NCBI RefSeq assembly: GCF_004054195.1
Contig: NZ_SBIW01000003.1
Coordinates: 868,001-932,000 of the forward strand
Source: Mucilaginibacter gilvus
GTDB lineage: Bacteria; Bacteroidota; Bacteroidia; Sphingobacteriales; Sphingobacteriaceae
DNA length: 64,000 nt
Reading direction: 5' to 3'
Shown piece by piece: positions 1 to 7,710 of the stretch (positions within the stretch are counted from its first letter, which is position 1; every line of letters begins with the position of its first letter). Under the pieces are notes generated by a model. It made no database searches. It was not told where the DNA came from and saw only the letters and a list, made by a program, of their open reading frames with translations. The position numbers and the translations under genes were made by a program.

Positions 1-2
1 TG

Positions 3-101
3 GAAATAGATGCTAAAATGTTTAAAACATCCAATGCTTTTGCAGTAGGGGCAATGCTCATCTGCGGAATATTGGTAGCACTATATACCATTTTCTGGTA
101 A
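3..101 (+). CDS. C-terminal end of a probable sodium:solute (sugar) symporter, cut by the window edge
   Basis: Only the last 32 codons are present. They encode one hydrophobic helix ending in aromatic residues (ALYTIFW) followed by a stop. The pattern, a polar stretch with MFKTS then a final transmembrane helix, resembles the C-terminus of Bacteroidota SSS-family sodium/sugar symporters. Its position beside hexuronate genes would suit an uptake transporter for uronic acids or xylose-derived sugars. The family call rests on a short piece and could be another multi-pass transporter. The gene converges with the SDR gene and shares the hairpin at 131-158. Confidence 0.45.
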   Translation, partial: EIDAKMFKTSNAFAVGAMLICGILVALYTIFW

Positions 102-130
102 ACAGAGACGTAATATTAAAAAACGAAAAG

Positions 131-158
131 GGTCGGTTCAATTTGAACCGACCTTTTT
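131..158 (+). terminator. Rho-independent terminator
   Basis: Perfect 11-bp arms (GGTCGGTTCAA / TTGAACCGACC) with a one-base loop, followed by five T. It lies between convergent genes. A-rich sequence on the left side means it could also serve the minus-strand SDR gene. Confidence 0.85.
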
Positions 159-177
159 ACGTTATGTTTTATTCGTG

Positions 178-924
178 CTAAAACCCTATAGAGTTGCCGC
201 CATCTACCGGTAATATTACCCCGGTGACATATTTTGACGCCTCTGTGGATAGGTAAAATATCGCTTCGGCAATGTCGTTAGGTTCGCCCAGCTTACCCAT
301 CGGTGTTCTGGATAGTACCTTTTGTTTCCGGTTTGGATCATTGTCCAGCGCCTTGGCCGACATATCGGTAGCAATAAAGCCCGGCGCCACACAATTTACC
401 CGTATGCCCTGCGGTGATAGTTCGGTAGCCATTGCCCTTGTCATTCCCTCAATGGCGGCCTTGCTTGCAGTATAAGCAATTACGTAGGGGATCCCATACT
501 GCGATGCCATGGAACTGATGTTAACAATACTGCCACTACCGGCCTCAACCATATGTTTAACTACTTCGCGGCTCAGTACAAAAACGGCGGTAAGGTTAGT
601 TTGAATGATCTGCTTAAAATCACTGTCGGTAACTTCAACAAAGGGTTTCTTTTGGTTGATGCCGGCGTTGTTCACCAATATATCCGGCCCGCCAAACTCA
701 TTAACAATATTGCTTACCAGGCCCGGGATGCCCGCTATATCGCTCAGATCGAAAGCGCGGTAGCTGCATAGTTCGCCCAAAAGGCTAACGGCTTGTTTCA
801 GCTTAACCTCATCACGACCGATAATAACGGTCCGGATGTTATTTTCTGTCAGTTTCTTTGCAGTAGCGAAGCCGAGGCCAGATGCGCCGCCGGTTACGAT
901 GGCCACTTTTGTATTATGATTCAT
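178..924 (-). CDS. SDR family oxidoreductase (candidate mannonate/hexuronate dehydrogenase)
   Basis: A 248-aa classical short-chain dehydrogenase. Visible are the Rossmann motif TGGASGLG (residues 11-18), NNAG (85-88), and the catalytic Ser138, Tyr151, Lys155 set, followed by PGFIATDM. The length is normal. It starts 16 bp after the lacI-type gene and is probably co-transcribed with it. Opposite lies uxuA, so the product may be the NAD(P)-dependent reductase that interconverts fructuronate and mannonate, a step for which no UxuB homologue is visible here. That role is inferred from context; by sequence alone it could be a gluconate 5-dehydrogenase-like or 3-oxoacyl reductase-like enzyme. Confidence 0.8.
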   Translation of the reverse strand: MNHNTKVAIVTGGASGLGFATAKKLTENNIRTVIIGRDEVKLKQAVSLLGELCSYRAFDLSDIAGIPGLVSNIVNEFGGPDILVNNAGINQKKPFVEVTDSDFKQIIQTNLTAVFVLSREVVKHMVEAGSGSIVNISSMASQYGIPYVIAYTASKAAIEGMTRAMATELSPQGIRVNCVAPGFIATDMSAKALDNDPNRKQKVLSRTPMGKLGEPNDIAEAIFYLSTEASKYVTGVILPVDGGNSIGF

Positions 925-940
925 TTTATATTGGGGGCGA

Positions 941-1966
941 TTATGAACTTTTATTTCGCAGCGATGATTCCCGGATAATTAACTCCGATCTTAACACCAC
1001 ACTGTGCATTTGTTTAACATCATAGTTGTTTAAATGCGCCACCATTAGTTTCGCGGCTGCTTCGCCCATTTCATAGCCTTTATAGTTTATGGTGGTTAAA
1101 TTAGGTTCTACAACGCAGGCTGTAGGGTCGTTATTAAACCCGGCGAAAGCAATATCCTGCGGGATGTTTATACCGTGTTTTTTAAGCGTTTGCATACAGC
1201 TGATGGCACAGAGGTCGTTTGCAACAAAAACGCCATCGGGTAAAACAGGCATTTTTAATATTTGCCCTGCTGCTGCCACCCCCGCCTGGCTGCTTAGGTC
1301 GTTAACGATCAGTAAGCTGTCATCAAACTCCAGCTGATGTTCTTCCAACGCTTTTTTGTAGCCGTTAAACCGCTCGGAGTAAACGCTCCTGAGGAGATTA
1401 GCAGTGATATGTACAATACGTTTGCAGCCCTGGTCTATTAAGTGAGTAGTAACTTCCCTTGCTGCTTTATAGTTATCTATATAGATCTGCGGGCAGGCGG
1501 CGTGTTCAAAAACACGATCGAAAAACACTAACGGGATCTTTCTTTTGATGAAGGGCTCAAAATGCGCTATATCAGCCGTATCGTAAGCCAGCGAAACCAA
1601 TAATCCCTCCACCCGGTTATTCAGCATGGCTTTGGCGTTGCTGGCTTCCTTCTTCATCGTCTCCAGCGACTGGCTGATGAAGAGGTTGTAATTGGCATCG
1701 TTCACTACTTTTTCTATCCCGGCGATCACATCAGACATAAAACTGCTGTTGAGTCTGGGCACAATAACGCCAATTACATTGCTTTTTTGATTACGCAGGT
1801 TGCTGGCCATATAATTGGAGCGATAGCCCATTTCTTCGGCTGCGTCAACTATCAGCTTTTTGGTTTTATGGTTAACCAGAGGATGATCCTTAAGCCCACG
1901 GCTTACTGTAGCTGCCGAAATTTTAAGTTTATCCGCTATATCATAAATAGTAATTTCCTTCATCAT
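941..1966 (-). CDS. LacI family transcriptional regulator (hexuronate/xylan locus)
   Basis: The N-terminus has the LacI helix-turn-helix (ITIYDIADKL..SAATVSRGL) followed by the hinge region and a periplasmic-binding-protein-like effector domain (GVIVPRL..., GFNNDP...). It is about 341 aa, normal for the family. I prefer the ATG at 1966/1963 (MMKEITIYD) over the upstream TTG at 1981, because family members begin just before the HTH. It is divergent from uxuA. A perfect palindrome centred on CG at 2066-2087 in the shared intergenic region is the obvious operator, and its core recurs upstream of the alpha-glucuronidase gene. The effector is probably a glucuronate or mannonate pathway intermediate (inference). 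Confidence 0.9.
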   Translation of the reverse strand: MMKEITIYDIADKLKISAATVSRGLKDHPLVNHKTKKLIVDAAEEMGYRSNYMASNLRNQKSNVIGVIVPRLNSSFMSDVIAGIEKVVNDANYNLFISQSLETMKKEASNAKAMLNNRVEGLLVSLAYDTADIAHFEPFIKRKIPLVFFDRVFEHAACPQIYIDNYKAAREVTTHLIDQGCKRIVHITANLLRSVYSERFNGYKKALEEHQLEFDDSLLIVNDLSSQAGVAAAGQILKMPVLPDGVFVANDLCAISCMQTLKKHGINIPQDIAFAGFNNDPTACVVEPNLTTINYKGYEMGEAAAKLMVAHLNNYDVKQMHSVVLRSELIIRESSLRNKSS

Positions 1967-2065
1967 TATGTTGTAGGGCAATGGTTGCCCGGTGTATCTG
2001 CCGTAATGGTTTAAACCGCTTTATTTGGATGGATAAATATAAAATTATTTGGCAACAATACGGAA

Positions 2066-2087
2066 ATTTTACAATCGATTGTAAAAT
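2066..2087. promoter_or_regulatory. LacI-type operator, copy 1
   Basis: A 22-bp perfect palindrome whose inner 20 bases are TTTTACAATCGATTGTAAAA. The central CG dyad is typical of LacI family operators. It sits about 100 bp from the lacI-type start and 82 bp from the uxuA start, so one site could control both divergent units. Confidence 0.8.
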
Positions 2088-2168
2088 CGCTTTCAACAGT
2101 GAAGATAATTTTAAATCTTTGAGAAGTACAAAGCACCACGCGATGATACAATAAACCGATAGAATAGT

Positions 2169-3362
2169 ATGATACCTGATTTAGAACAAACATTCCGGTG
2201 GTTTGGCCCCTCCGATCCTGTAACCTTAGCTGCCATCAGGCAAACCGGCGCAACCGGCATTGTCTCCGCCTTGTATCATATCCCTTGCGGAGAGGTGTGG
2301 AGCTCAGTCGGGATAGCGGCGTACCAGGCTAATATTAACGCGGCAGGTTTTAAATGGGCGGTGGTGGAAAGCGTTAACATCCACGAAGCCATAAAAACCG
2401 GGGCGGCGGAGCGCGATAAATACATAGAGCGGTACGTGGAAACGCTGGCCAATCTGGGTAAGGCAGGTATAGGCACGGTATGCTATAACTTTATGCCGGT
2501 ACTGGATTGGACCCGCACGCACCTGGATCACCGGCTGGCGAATAATGCATCGGCTTTAAGGTATGATGCCAAGGCTTTGGCCGCGTTCGACCTTTATATT
2601 TTGGAGAGGGCAGGAGCTTATGAAGAATTTACCACCGGGCAGCAAATAGCCGCCAAGCGTTACCTTGATCAATTGACCACCAGTGAGATAACGCAACTAA
2701 CAAACACCGTATTAGCCGGCCTGCCCGGGACAGACGAGGTGTTCACTATTGCCGAATTTAAAGCGCATTTAAAAAGATACTGCGAAGTAGACGCGCGGAA
2801 ACTAAAGGCGAACCTGGCTTATTTTTTAAAGGCTATTGTGCCCGCCGCAGAGGAATATGGCATTAAAATGTGTATCCACCCCGATGATCCGCCGTTCCCG
2901 ATTTTGGGCTTGCCAAGGGTGGTATCTACCGGGCAGGATCTCCAGGATGTTGTTGACGCATACCCTTCGCCCAGTAACGGTATCACGCTTTGTACCGGCT
3001 CGCTTGGTGCCCGGGGCGATAACGATATCCCGGCGATCATCTCAAGTTTGGGCAGCCACGTGCATTTCCTGCACCTGCGTAACGTTCAGCGCGAGGCAGA
3101 TGGTAGTTTTTACGAAGCAGGACATTTAAGCGGCAGTACCAATATGTTTGAGGTGATGAGGGCCGTGGTTACCGAGCAGGCAAAACGCCAAAAGGAGGGG
3201 AGAAATGATATCGCTATCCCTATACGGCCAGATCATGGGCATAAAATACTCGATGATTATAACTACAACACTTACCCCGGCTACTCGGTAATTGGCCGGC
3301 TAAAAGGACTGGCAGAATTAAGGGGATTGGAGATGGGTGTTAAACGGGCATTGTTTTATTAA
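2169..3362 (+). CDS. uxuA: Mannonate dehydratase
   Basis: Dehydrates D-mannonate to 2-keto-3-deoxygluconate (EC 4.2.1.8) in the glucuronate pathway. The protein is 397 aa, close to the usual length. It opens with the family signature (EQTFRWFGPSDPVTL, GATGIVSALYHIPCGEVW). Candidate metal ligands are the His of CIHPDDPPFP, the Cys of TLCTGSLG, the His of FLHLRN and the acidic/His residues of RPDHGHK. ATG start; the operator palindrome lies 82 bp upstream. The next gene begins 96 bp downstream, with a second operator copy in the gap. Confidence 0.96.
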   Translation: MIPDLEQTFRWFGPSDPVTLAAIRQTGATGIVSALYHIPCGEVWSSVGIAAYQANINAAGFKWAVVESVNIHEAIKTGAAERDKYIERYVETLANLGKAGIGTVCYNFMPVLDWTRTHLDHRLANNASALRYDAKALAAFDLYILERAGAYEEFTTGQQIAAKRYLDQLTTSEITQLTNTVLAGLPGTDEVFTIAEFKAHLKRYCEVDARKLKANLAYFLKAIVPAAEEYGIKMCIHPDDPPFPILGLPRVVSTGQDLQDVVDAYPSPSNGITLCTGSLGARGDNDIPAIISSLGSHVHFLHLRNVQREADGSFYEAGHLSGSTNMFEVMRAVVTEQAKRQKEGRNDIAIPIRPDHGHKILDDYNYNTYPGYSVIGRLKGLAELRGLEMGVKRALFY

Positions 3363-3373
3363 ATCATTTTATG

Positions 3374-3383
3374 CAATCGATTG
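3374..3383. promoter_or_regulatory. LacI-type operator core, copy 2
   Basis: CAATCGATTG, identical to the 10-bp core of the palindrome at 2066-2087, but the flanking arms are not symmetric here. It is 75 bp before the alpha-glucuronidase start and just after the uxuA stop, consistent with separate regulation of the downstream glycosidase genes. Confidence 0.55.
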
Positions 3384-3458
3384 TTTATCTCGTTTTTTTT
3401 ATTCAGATTTGTTTTGTAGACTATAAACCCACTATAAGTTATTTCCTGAATTTGAACC

Positions 3459-5636
3459 ATGAAGGCAATCATACCGTTGAAACGATTTGCATTTTTTTTA
3501 GGGCTCCTGGCTCTTTCGTGTAACGTTTATGCCGATAACGGTTATAAGCTTTGGCTTGGCTATCATGCGGTGGCGGATAAGAAGTTAGCCGCGCAATACG
3601 TGCAGCAGTTGCGGTATCTGAAATTTACAGCCGGTTCGCCAACCCTTAATGCGGCAAGGGAAGAGCTGCTCGTAGGTTTGGAAGGCATGCTTTCACTAAA
3701 ACCCCAAGATATTGAAAAGCCGAATTATTCAACGCTGTTTGTAGGTGTTTCTTCATCTCTAAACCTTCCAAAAAATACCATCGCACAAAGCGAGATCCAG
3801 CAAACCGGGAAGGAGGGGTATCTTATTCGGTCGGTAACCATCAATAATAAAAAATGTATTGTTATTACGGCCCAAACCGATATCGGTATATTACATGGTG
3901 TTTTTGGATTCTTAAAATTACTGCAAACACAGCAGGCCATAGGTGTTTTAAACATACTGGAGTACCCGCGCATCATGTACCGGGTGCTTGATCATTGGGA
4001 CAACCTTAACCGCACCGTGGAGCGGGGTTACGCCGGCTCATCCATTTGGAATTGGCATAAGCTACCCGGTTATATCGATCAGCGTTATATTGATTACGCC
4101 CGTGCCAGCGCATCCGTGGGCATCAATGGCTCGGTAGTGAATAATGTAAACGCCAACGCGCTGATGCTTACGCCGGAGTACCTGGAAAAAGTGAAAGCAC
4201 TGGCGAACACCTTCCGGCCTTATGGTATAAAAGTATACCTCTCTGTTAAATTTAGCAGCCCCATCGACATAGGTGGTCTTAAAACCTCCGACCCATTGGA
4301 CCCGCAGGTAATACAGTGGTGGAAGGATAAAGCGGATGAGATCTACCGCGGCATCCCCGATTTTGGCGGCTTTCTGGTGAAGGCCAATTCCGAAGGGCAG
4401 CCCGGTCCGCAAGCCTATAAACGCAGCCATGCCGACGGCGCCAACATGCTGGCGGATGCTTTAGCGCCCCACAATGGTATTGTAATGTGGCGGGCTTTTG
4501 TATACGACAACAATGTGCCGTATGACCGTGCGAAGCAGGCTTATAACGAGTTTAAACCGCTCGACGGGCAGTTTAAAAGCAATGTGATCGTCCAGGTGAA
4601 GAACGGGCCGATAGATTTTCAACCCCGGGAGCCTTTCCATCCACTATTTGGCGCCATGCCTAACACGCCGCTCATGATCGAATTTCAGCTGACGCAGGAG
4701 TACCTCGGTTTCTCTACAAACCTAGTTTACGAAGCACCTTTATTTAAAGAATGCCTGGAATCCGACACCTATGCCATGGGAAAAGGCTCCACAGTGGCAA
4801 ATATTATCACGGGTAAGTTTAACCCTAAGCTCATCACCGGGATGGCGGGCGTCGCCAATATAGGTTCTGATGTTAACTGGTGCGGGCACCCTTTTGCCCA
4901 AGCCAATTGGTATGCGTTTGGCCGCCTGGCATGGAACCCTGCACAAAGTTCGGCTACAATTGCTGCCGATTGGGTGAAGATGACCTTTACCAATCAACCT
5001 GCTTTTGTTGCGCCGATGCAAAGCATTATGCTGCAATCGAGAGAGAATACGGTTAATTACATGACCCCGCTTGGCCTGCATCATATTATGGGCGTTAATA
5101 CCCATTACGGCCCCGGCCCTTGGGTGGATAACGCGGGCCGCGCTGACTGGAATGCTACCTATTACCATAAGGCCGATTCGGCGGGCATAGGATTCAACCG
5201 CAGCAGCACGGGCAGCAACGCTGCTGCCCAATATCAGCCGCCGGTGAGGGATATGTTTGAAAATTTAACCACCTGCCCTGATGAATATTTATTGTGGTTC
5301 CATCATGTACGGTGGGATCATAAAATGCGGTCGGGAAAGACGCTTTGGGACGACATGGTACATCATTATTACATGGGTGCCGATTCTGTTAAACAAATGC
5401 AGCGCACCTGGGATAAAATGGCCGGCTATGTAGATAAGGAACAGTTTCAAACTGTTAAACAGCTGATGGCAGTTCAGTATGATGAAGCCATCAGTTGGAG
5501 AAATTCTTGCGTGCTGTATTTCCAAACCTTTGCCAACAGGCCCATCCCGGCAGGGTACCAAATGCCAGCGCATCCGCTAAGCTATTATAGGAACAGGAAA
5601 TACCTGCAGGCACCCGGCATAGGCGGCAATCAATAA
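3459..5636 (+). CDS. aguA: Alpha-glucuronidase, GH67 family
   Basis: A 725-aa protein with an N-terminal signal peptide (hydrophobic core LGLLALSCNVYA), so probably periplasmic. It removes 4-O-methylglucuronic acid from the ends of glucuronoxylan oligosaccharides and feeds the uxuA pathway. The family catalytic elements are present: Glu312 in KANSEGQPGP (general acid), then Asp386 in NGPIDFQ and Glu408 in LMIEFQLTQEYLG (the proposed general-base pair). The length matches GH67 enzymes. It is followed 36 bp later by a GH43 gene, forming a xylan-side-chain cassette. Confidence 0.94.
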   Translation: MKAIIPLKRFAFFLGLLALSCNVYADNGYKLWLGYHAVADKKLAAQYVQQLRYLKFTAGSPTLNAAREELLVGLEGMLSLKPQDIEKPNYSTLFVGVSSSLNLPKNTIAQSEIQQTGKEGYLIRSVTINNKKCIVITAQTDIGILHGVFGFLKLLQTQQAIGVLNILEYPRIMYRVLDHWDNLNRTVERGYAGSSIWNWHKLPGYIDQRYIDYARASASVGINGSVVNNVNANALMLTPEYLEKVKALANTFRPYGIKVYLSVKFSSPIDIGGLKTSDPLDPQVIQWWKDKADEIYRGIPDFGGFLVKANSEGQPGPQAYKRSHADGANMLADALAPHNGIVMWRAFVYDNNVPYDRAKQAYNEFKPLDGQFKSNVIVQVKNGPIDFQPREPFHPLFGAMPNTPLMIEFQLTQEYLGFSTNLVYEAPLFKECLESDTYAMGKGSTVANIITGKFNPKLITGMAGVANIGSDVNWCGHPFAQANWYAFGRLAWNPAQSSATIAADWVKMTFTNQPAFVAPMQSIMLQSRENTVNYMTPLGLHHIMGVNTHYGPGPWVDNAGRADWNATYYHKADSAGIGFNRSSTGSNAAAQYQPPVRDMFENLTTCPDEYLLWFHHVRWDHKMRSGKTLWDDMVHHYYMGADSVKQMQRTWDKMAGYVDKEQFQTVKQLMAVQYDEAISWRNSCVLYFQTFANRPIPAGYQMPAHPLSYYRNRKYLQAPGIGGNQ

Positions 5637-5672
5637 AATGAGTTAATTAACCAAGCATAAATTATAAACCAC

Positions 5673-6767
5673 ATGTATCCATTTATGAAAGCAAAGCCAT
5701 TTTTAATGCTGCCATTTGCTGTATGCTCGTTGTTTGCCTGCAATTCGCCGGCACAGAAAGCAAATACCGCTAAAACCGACAGCACAACAGTTAAATACCT
5801 TACCAAGCCGCTCATCAGCAGTATTTACACCGCCGATCCTTCGGCACACGTATTTGAAGGGAAGATCTATATCTATCCGTCGCACGATATCGACGCGGGC
5901 ATCCCCGAGAACGATAACGGCGACCATTTTGCCATGAAGGACTATCATATTTTATCGATGGACAGCATCGGCGGTAAGGTTACCGATCATGGTGTGGGTT
6001 TCGATATCAAAGACATCCCATGGGCGGGCCGGCAACTGTGGGCACCCGATGCCGCTTATAAAGATGGAACTTATTACCTGTATTTCCCGGTGAAGGACAA
6101 GCAGGATGTGTTTAAAATTGGCGTCGCTACTTCAAAACGCCCCGAAGGCCCTTTTAAAGCGCAGCCGCAACCTATAGCGGGTAGCTTTAGTATAGACCCG
6201 GCAGTATTTACCGATACAGATGGCAGCTCATATATGTATTTTGGCGGCATCTGGGGCGGGCAATTACAACGCTGGGATAAGGGCAAATACGATAGCAATG
6301 GCTCTAAAACCGACCTGCAGAAAGATGATGCCCCGGCCATTACCTGCAAGGTTGCCAAATTAAAGGGGAACATGCTGGAGTTTGACGGTGCCGTAAAAGA
6401 TGTGGTGATACTGGATAGCCTGGGTAAACCCTTATTGGGGAAAGACCATAACCGCAGGTTTTTTGAAGGATCGTGGATGCACAAATACAACGGCAAGTAT
6501 TACTTCACCTATTCTACCGGCGATACGCACCTGCTTACTTATGCTATAGGTGATAGCCCGCTTGGGCCCTTTACCTATAAAGGTGTATTTATGAAACCGG
6601 TACAAGGCTGGACCACCCACCATTCCATCATAGAAGTTAAAGGCAAATGGTACATATTTTACCACGATACGGAGATCTCGGGCAAAACACATTTAAGAAA
6701 CGTGAAGGTGACCACGCTGGAACATAACGCCGATGGCAGTATAAAACTGATCGACCCATTTTTGTAA
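5673..6767 (+). CDS. Glycoside hydrolase family 43 lipoprotein (beta-xylosidase/arabinofuranosidase type)
   Basis: A 364-aa protein with a lipoprotein signal (lipobox LFAC, mature Cys-Asn-Ser), so anchored in the periplasm or outer membrane. The five-bladed beta-propeller GH43 signatures are visible: Asp in YTADPSAHVF (base), Asp in SIDPAVFTD, and Glu in FFEGSWMHKYNGKYY (acid). Two in-frame ATGs exist (5673 and 5685); either leaves a complete signal peptide. It probably releases xylose or arabinose from the same xylo-oligosaccharides acted on by the GH67 enzyme upstream. The exact substrate cannot be read from the sequence. Confidence 0.88.
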   Translation: MYPFMKAKPFLMLPFAVCSLFACNSPAQKANTAKTDSTTVKYLTKPLISSIYTADPSAHVFEGKIYIYPSHDIDAGIPENDNGDHFAMKDYHILSMDSIGGKVTDHGVGFDIKDIPWAGRQLWAPDAAYKDGTYYLYFPVKDKQDVFKIGVATSKRPEGPFKAQPQPIAGSFSIDPAVFTDTDGSSYMYFGGIWGGQLQRWDKGKYDSNGSKTDLQKDDAPAITCKVAKLKGNMLEFDGAVKDVVILDSLGKPLLGKDHNRRFFEGSWMHKYNGKYYFTYSTGDTHLLTYAIGDSPLGPFTYKGVFMKPVQGWTTHHSIIEVKGKWYIFYHDTEISGKTHLRNVKVTTLEHNADGSIKLIDPFL

Positions 6768-6815
6768 CAAGGAAACTCCCCGGCAAGGGATTAAAAAAAA
6801 TACCTCCATCAGATT

Positions 6816-6853
6816 GACAATAGCGACAGGATTCAACCCCGGTCGCTATTGTC
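6816..6853. repeat. Hairpin with perfect 12-bp arms
   Basis: GACAATAGCGAC at 6816-6827 and GTCGCTATTGTC at 6842-6853, with a 14-base loop. No T-run follows on either strand, so a classical terminator is unlikely. It abuts the truncated end of the VOC pseudogene and could mark a junction. Confidence 0.6.
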
Positions 6854-7072
6854 ATCTACTACGTTTGGTTGATGGGTTAAAATATTTGGTATCCTGCGGA
6901 AAGGTACACCAGGATGTGGAACCTTCTTTAGAGGGTTCTTCCGGCCCCCGCCACTCAAAGGTTGTTCCGTATGCACTGGAAGGCAATCCAGGGTTTTTGG
7001 CGTACCACTCGTTCATCCCCATTGGATCATCAAATCTAAAAAATACGCCGCCAATGCCTGTTACTCTTTCAT
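6852..7072 (-). pseudogene. Decayed VOC (glyoxalase/bleomycin-resistance-like) gene, N-terminal part only
   Basis: Reading the minus strand gives a clear VOC-fold N-terminus: RVTGIGGVFFRFDDP, NEWYAKNPGLP, YGTTFEWRGPEEP, STSWCTFPQDTKYF. It then hits a stop after about 73 residues, so the second half (family length about 125 aa) is missing. The start codon at 7072 is out of frame with this reading: ATGAAAGAG reads Met-Lys-Glu-stop, whereas inserting one A would give Met-Lys-Arg-Val-Thr-Gly. Both the frameshift and the truncation argue for a dead gene. No C-terminal half is visible nearby. Confidence 0.75.
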
Positions 7073-7101
7073 ATTTATCAGTTTTATTTTAAGCCGTAAG
7101 T

Positions 7102-7375
7102 TTACCGGAGCCGGTTAGCTCTATTTTTAAGGGTCAGCACGACTATTAACGATATTACAACCCCAACCGGCGCAATTTCTAAATAGGTGAACAGTGTTCT
7201 AAAAGTGAAGCTCGCATTGTATTGCGCCATCATAGACGATACATCGGCAACCTTTTTTTGTATTCCGCGGCGCTTGCCCCGCTTGCCTTTAATTCAGCTA
7301 TTGCCTGGGCCTGGTATTTTCGCCATAATCCGGAACGAAATAATTAACGTCGATCAGCCAAATCACCACGTATTA
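7102..7375 (-). pseudogene. Decayed DUF4199 membrane protein gene
   Basis: Minus-strand frames spell the C-terminal half of a DUF4199 protein in three pieces. They are VIWLIDVNYFVPDYGE, then KYQAQAIAELKASGASAAEY, then VADVSSMMAQYNASF continuing to TFRTLFTYLEIAPVGVVIS and a basic tail. Two frame changes separate the pieces, one of them at a run of seven A, and the N-terminal half is absent. The piece order and last transmembrane helix match the family. It sits directly upstream of the cobalamin riboswitch on the opposite strand. Confidence 0.7.
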
Positions 7376-7427
7376 AACTCATGGTATTTTATTTGTGGAT
7401 GGTAAATGTTGTTGTACTTTTACGCCG

Positions 7428-7597
7428 CTTAAGGTTCCCGGCGTTAAAACCGGGATTAAAAGGGAATACAGTGAAAATCTGTAACTGTCCCGCAGCTGTA
7501 AGCTCTATCAACCGAGGCCCGATCTTAAAGTCACTGCCCGCTTTTGCGCGGATGGGAAGACAGGGCAAAGGGGAGCAAGTCAGAATACCTGCCTCAG
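7428..7597 (+). ncRNA. Cobalamin (B12) riboswitch
   Basis: The leader contains the conserved core blocks GGGAATACAGTGAAAATC, CTGTAACTGTCCCGC, and the closing B12-box-like AAGTCAGAATACCTGCC at 7578-7594. A 5' pairing partner begins near 7431. Such elements bind adenosyl- or other cobalamins and reduce expression of downstream transport genes. The next gene is a BtuB-like receptor starting at 7711, 114 bp after the element, leaving room for an expression platform. Confidence 0.93.
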
Positions 7598-7710
7598 CAT
7601 ACTATTATTCATAGCTTTCGGGGATTGAAGCTTGAATGTGAATGCTCTTCTTTGCAGTGTATTTCCATTCTGTTCATTTCTTGTATGCTGTGGGGTTTAC
7701 TCACAACAAC

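Noticed and set aside
4740..5231. 163-aa minus-strand frame inside the GH67 gene
   Set aside because: Shadow of a well-supported coding region; composition follows the sense gene's codon pattern.
6814..7092. Plus-strand 92-aa open frame
   Set aside because: It is the antisense shadow of the VOC pseudogene; the minus-strand reading has clear family similarity.
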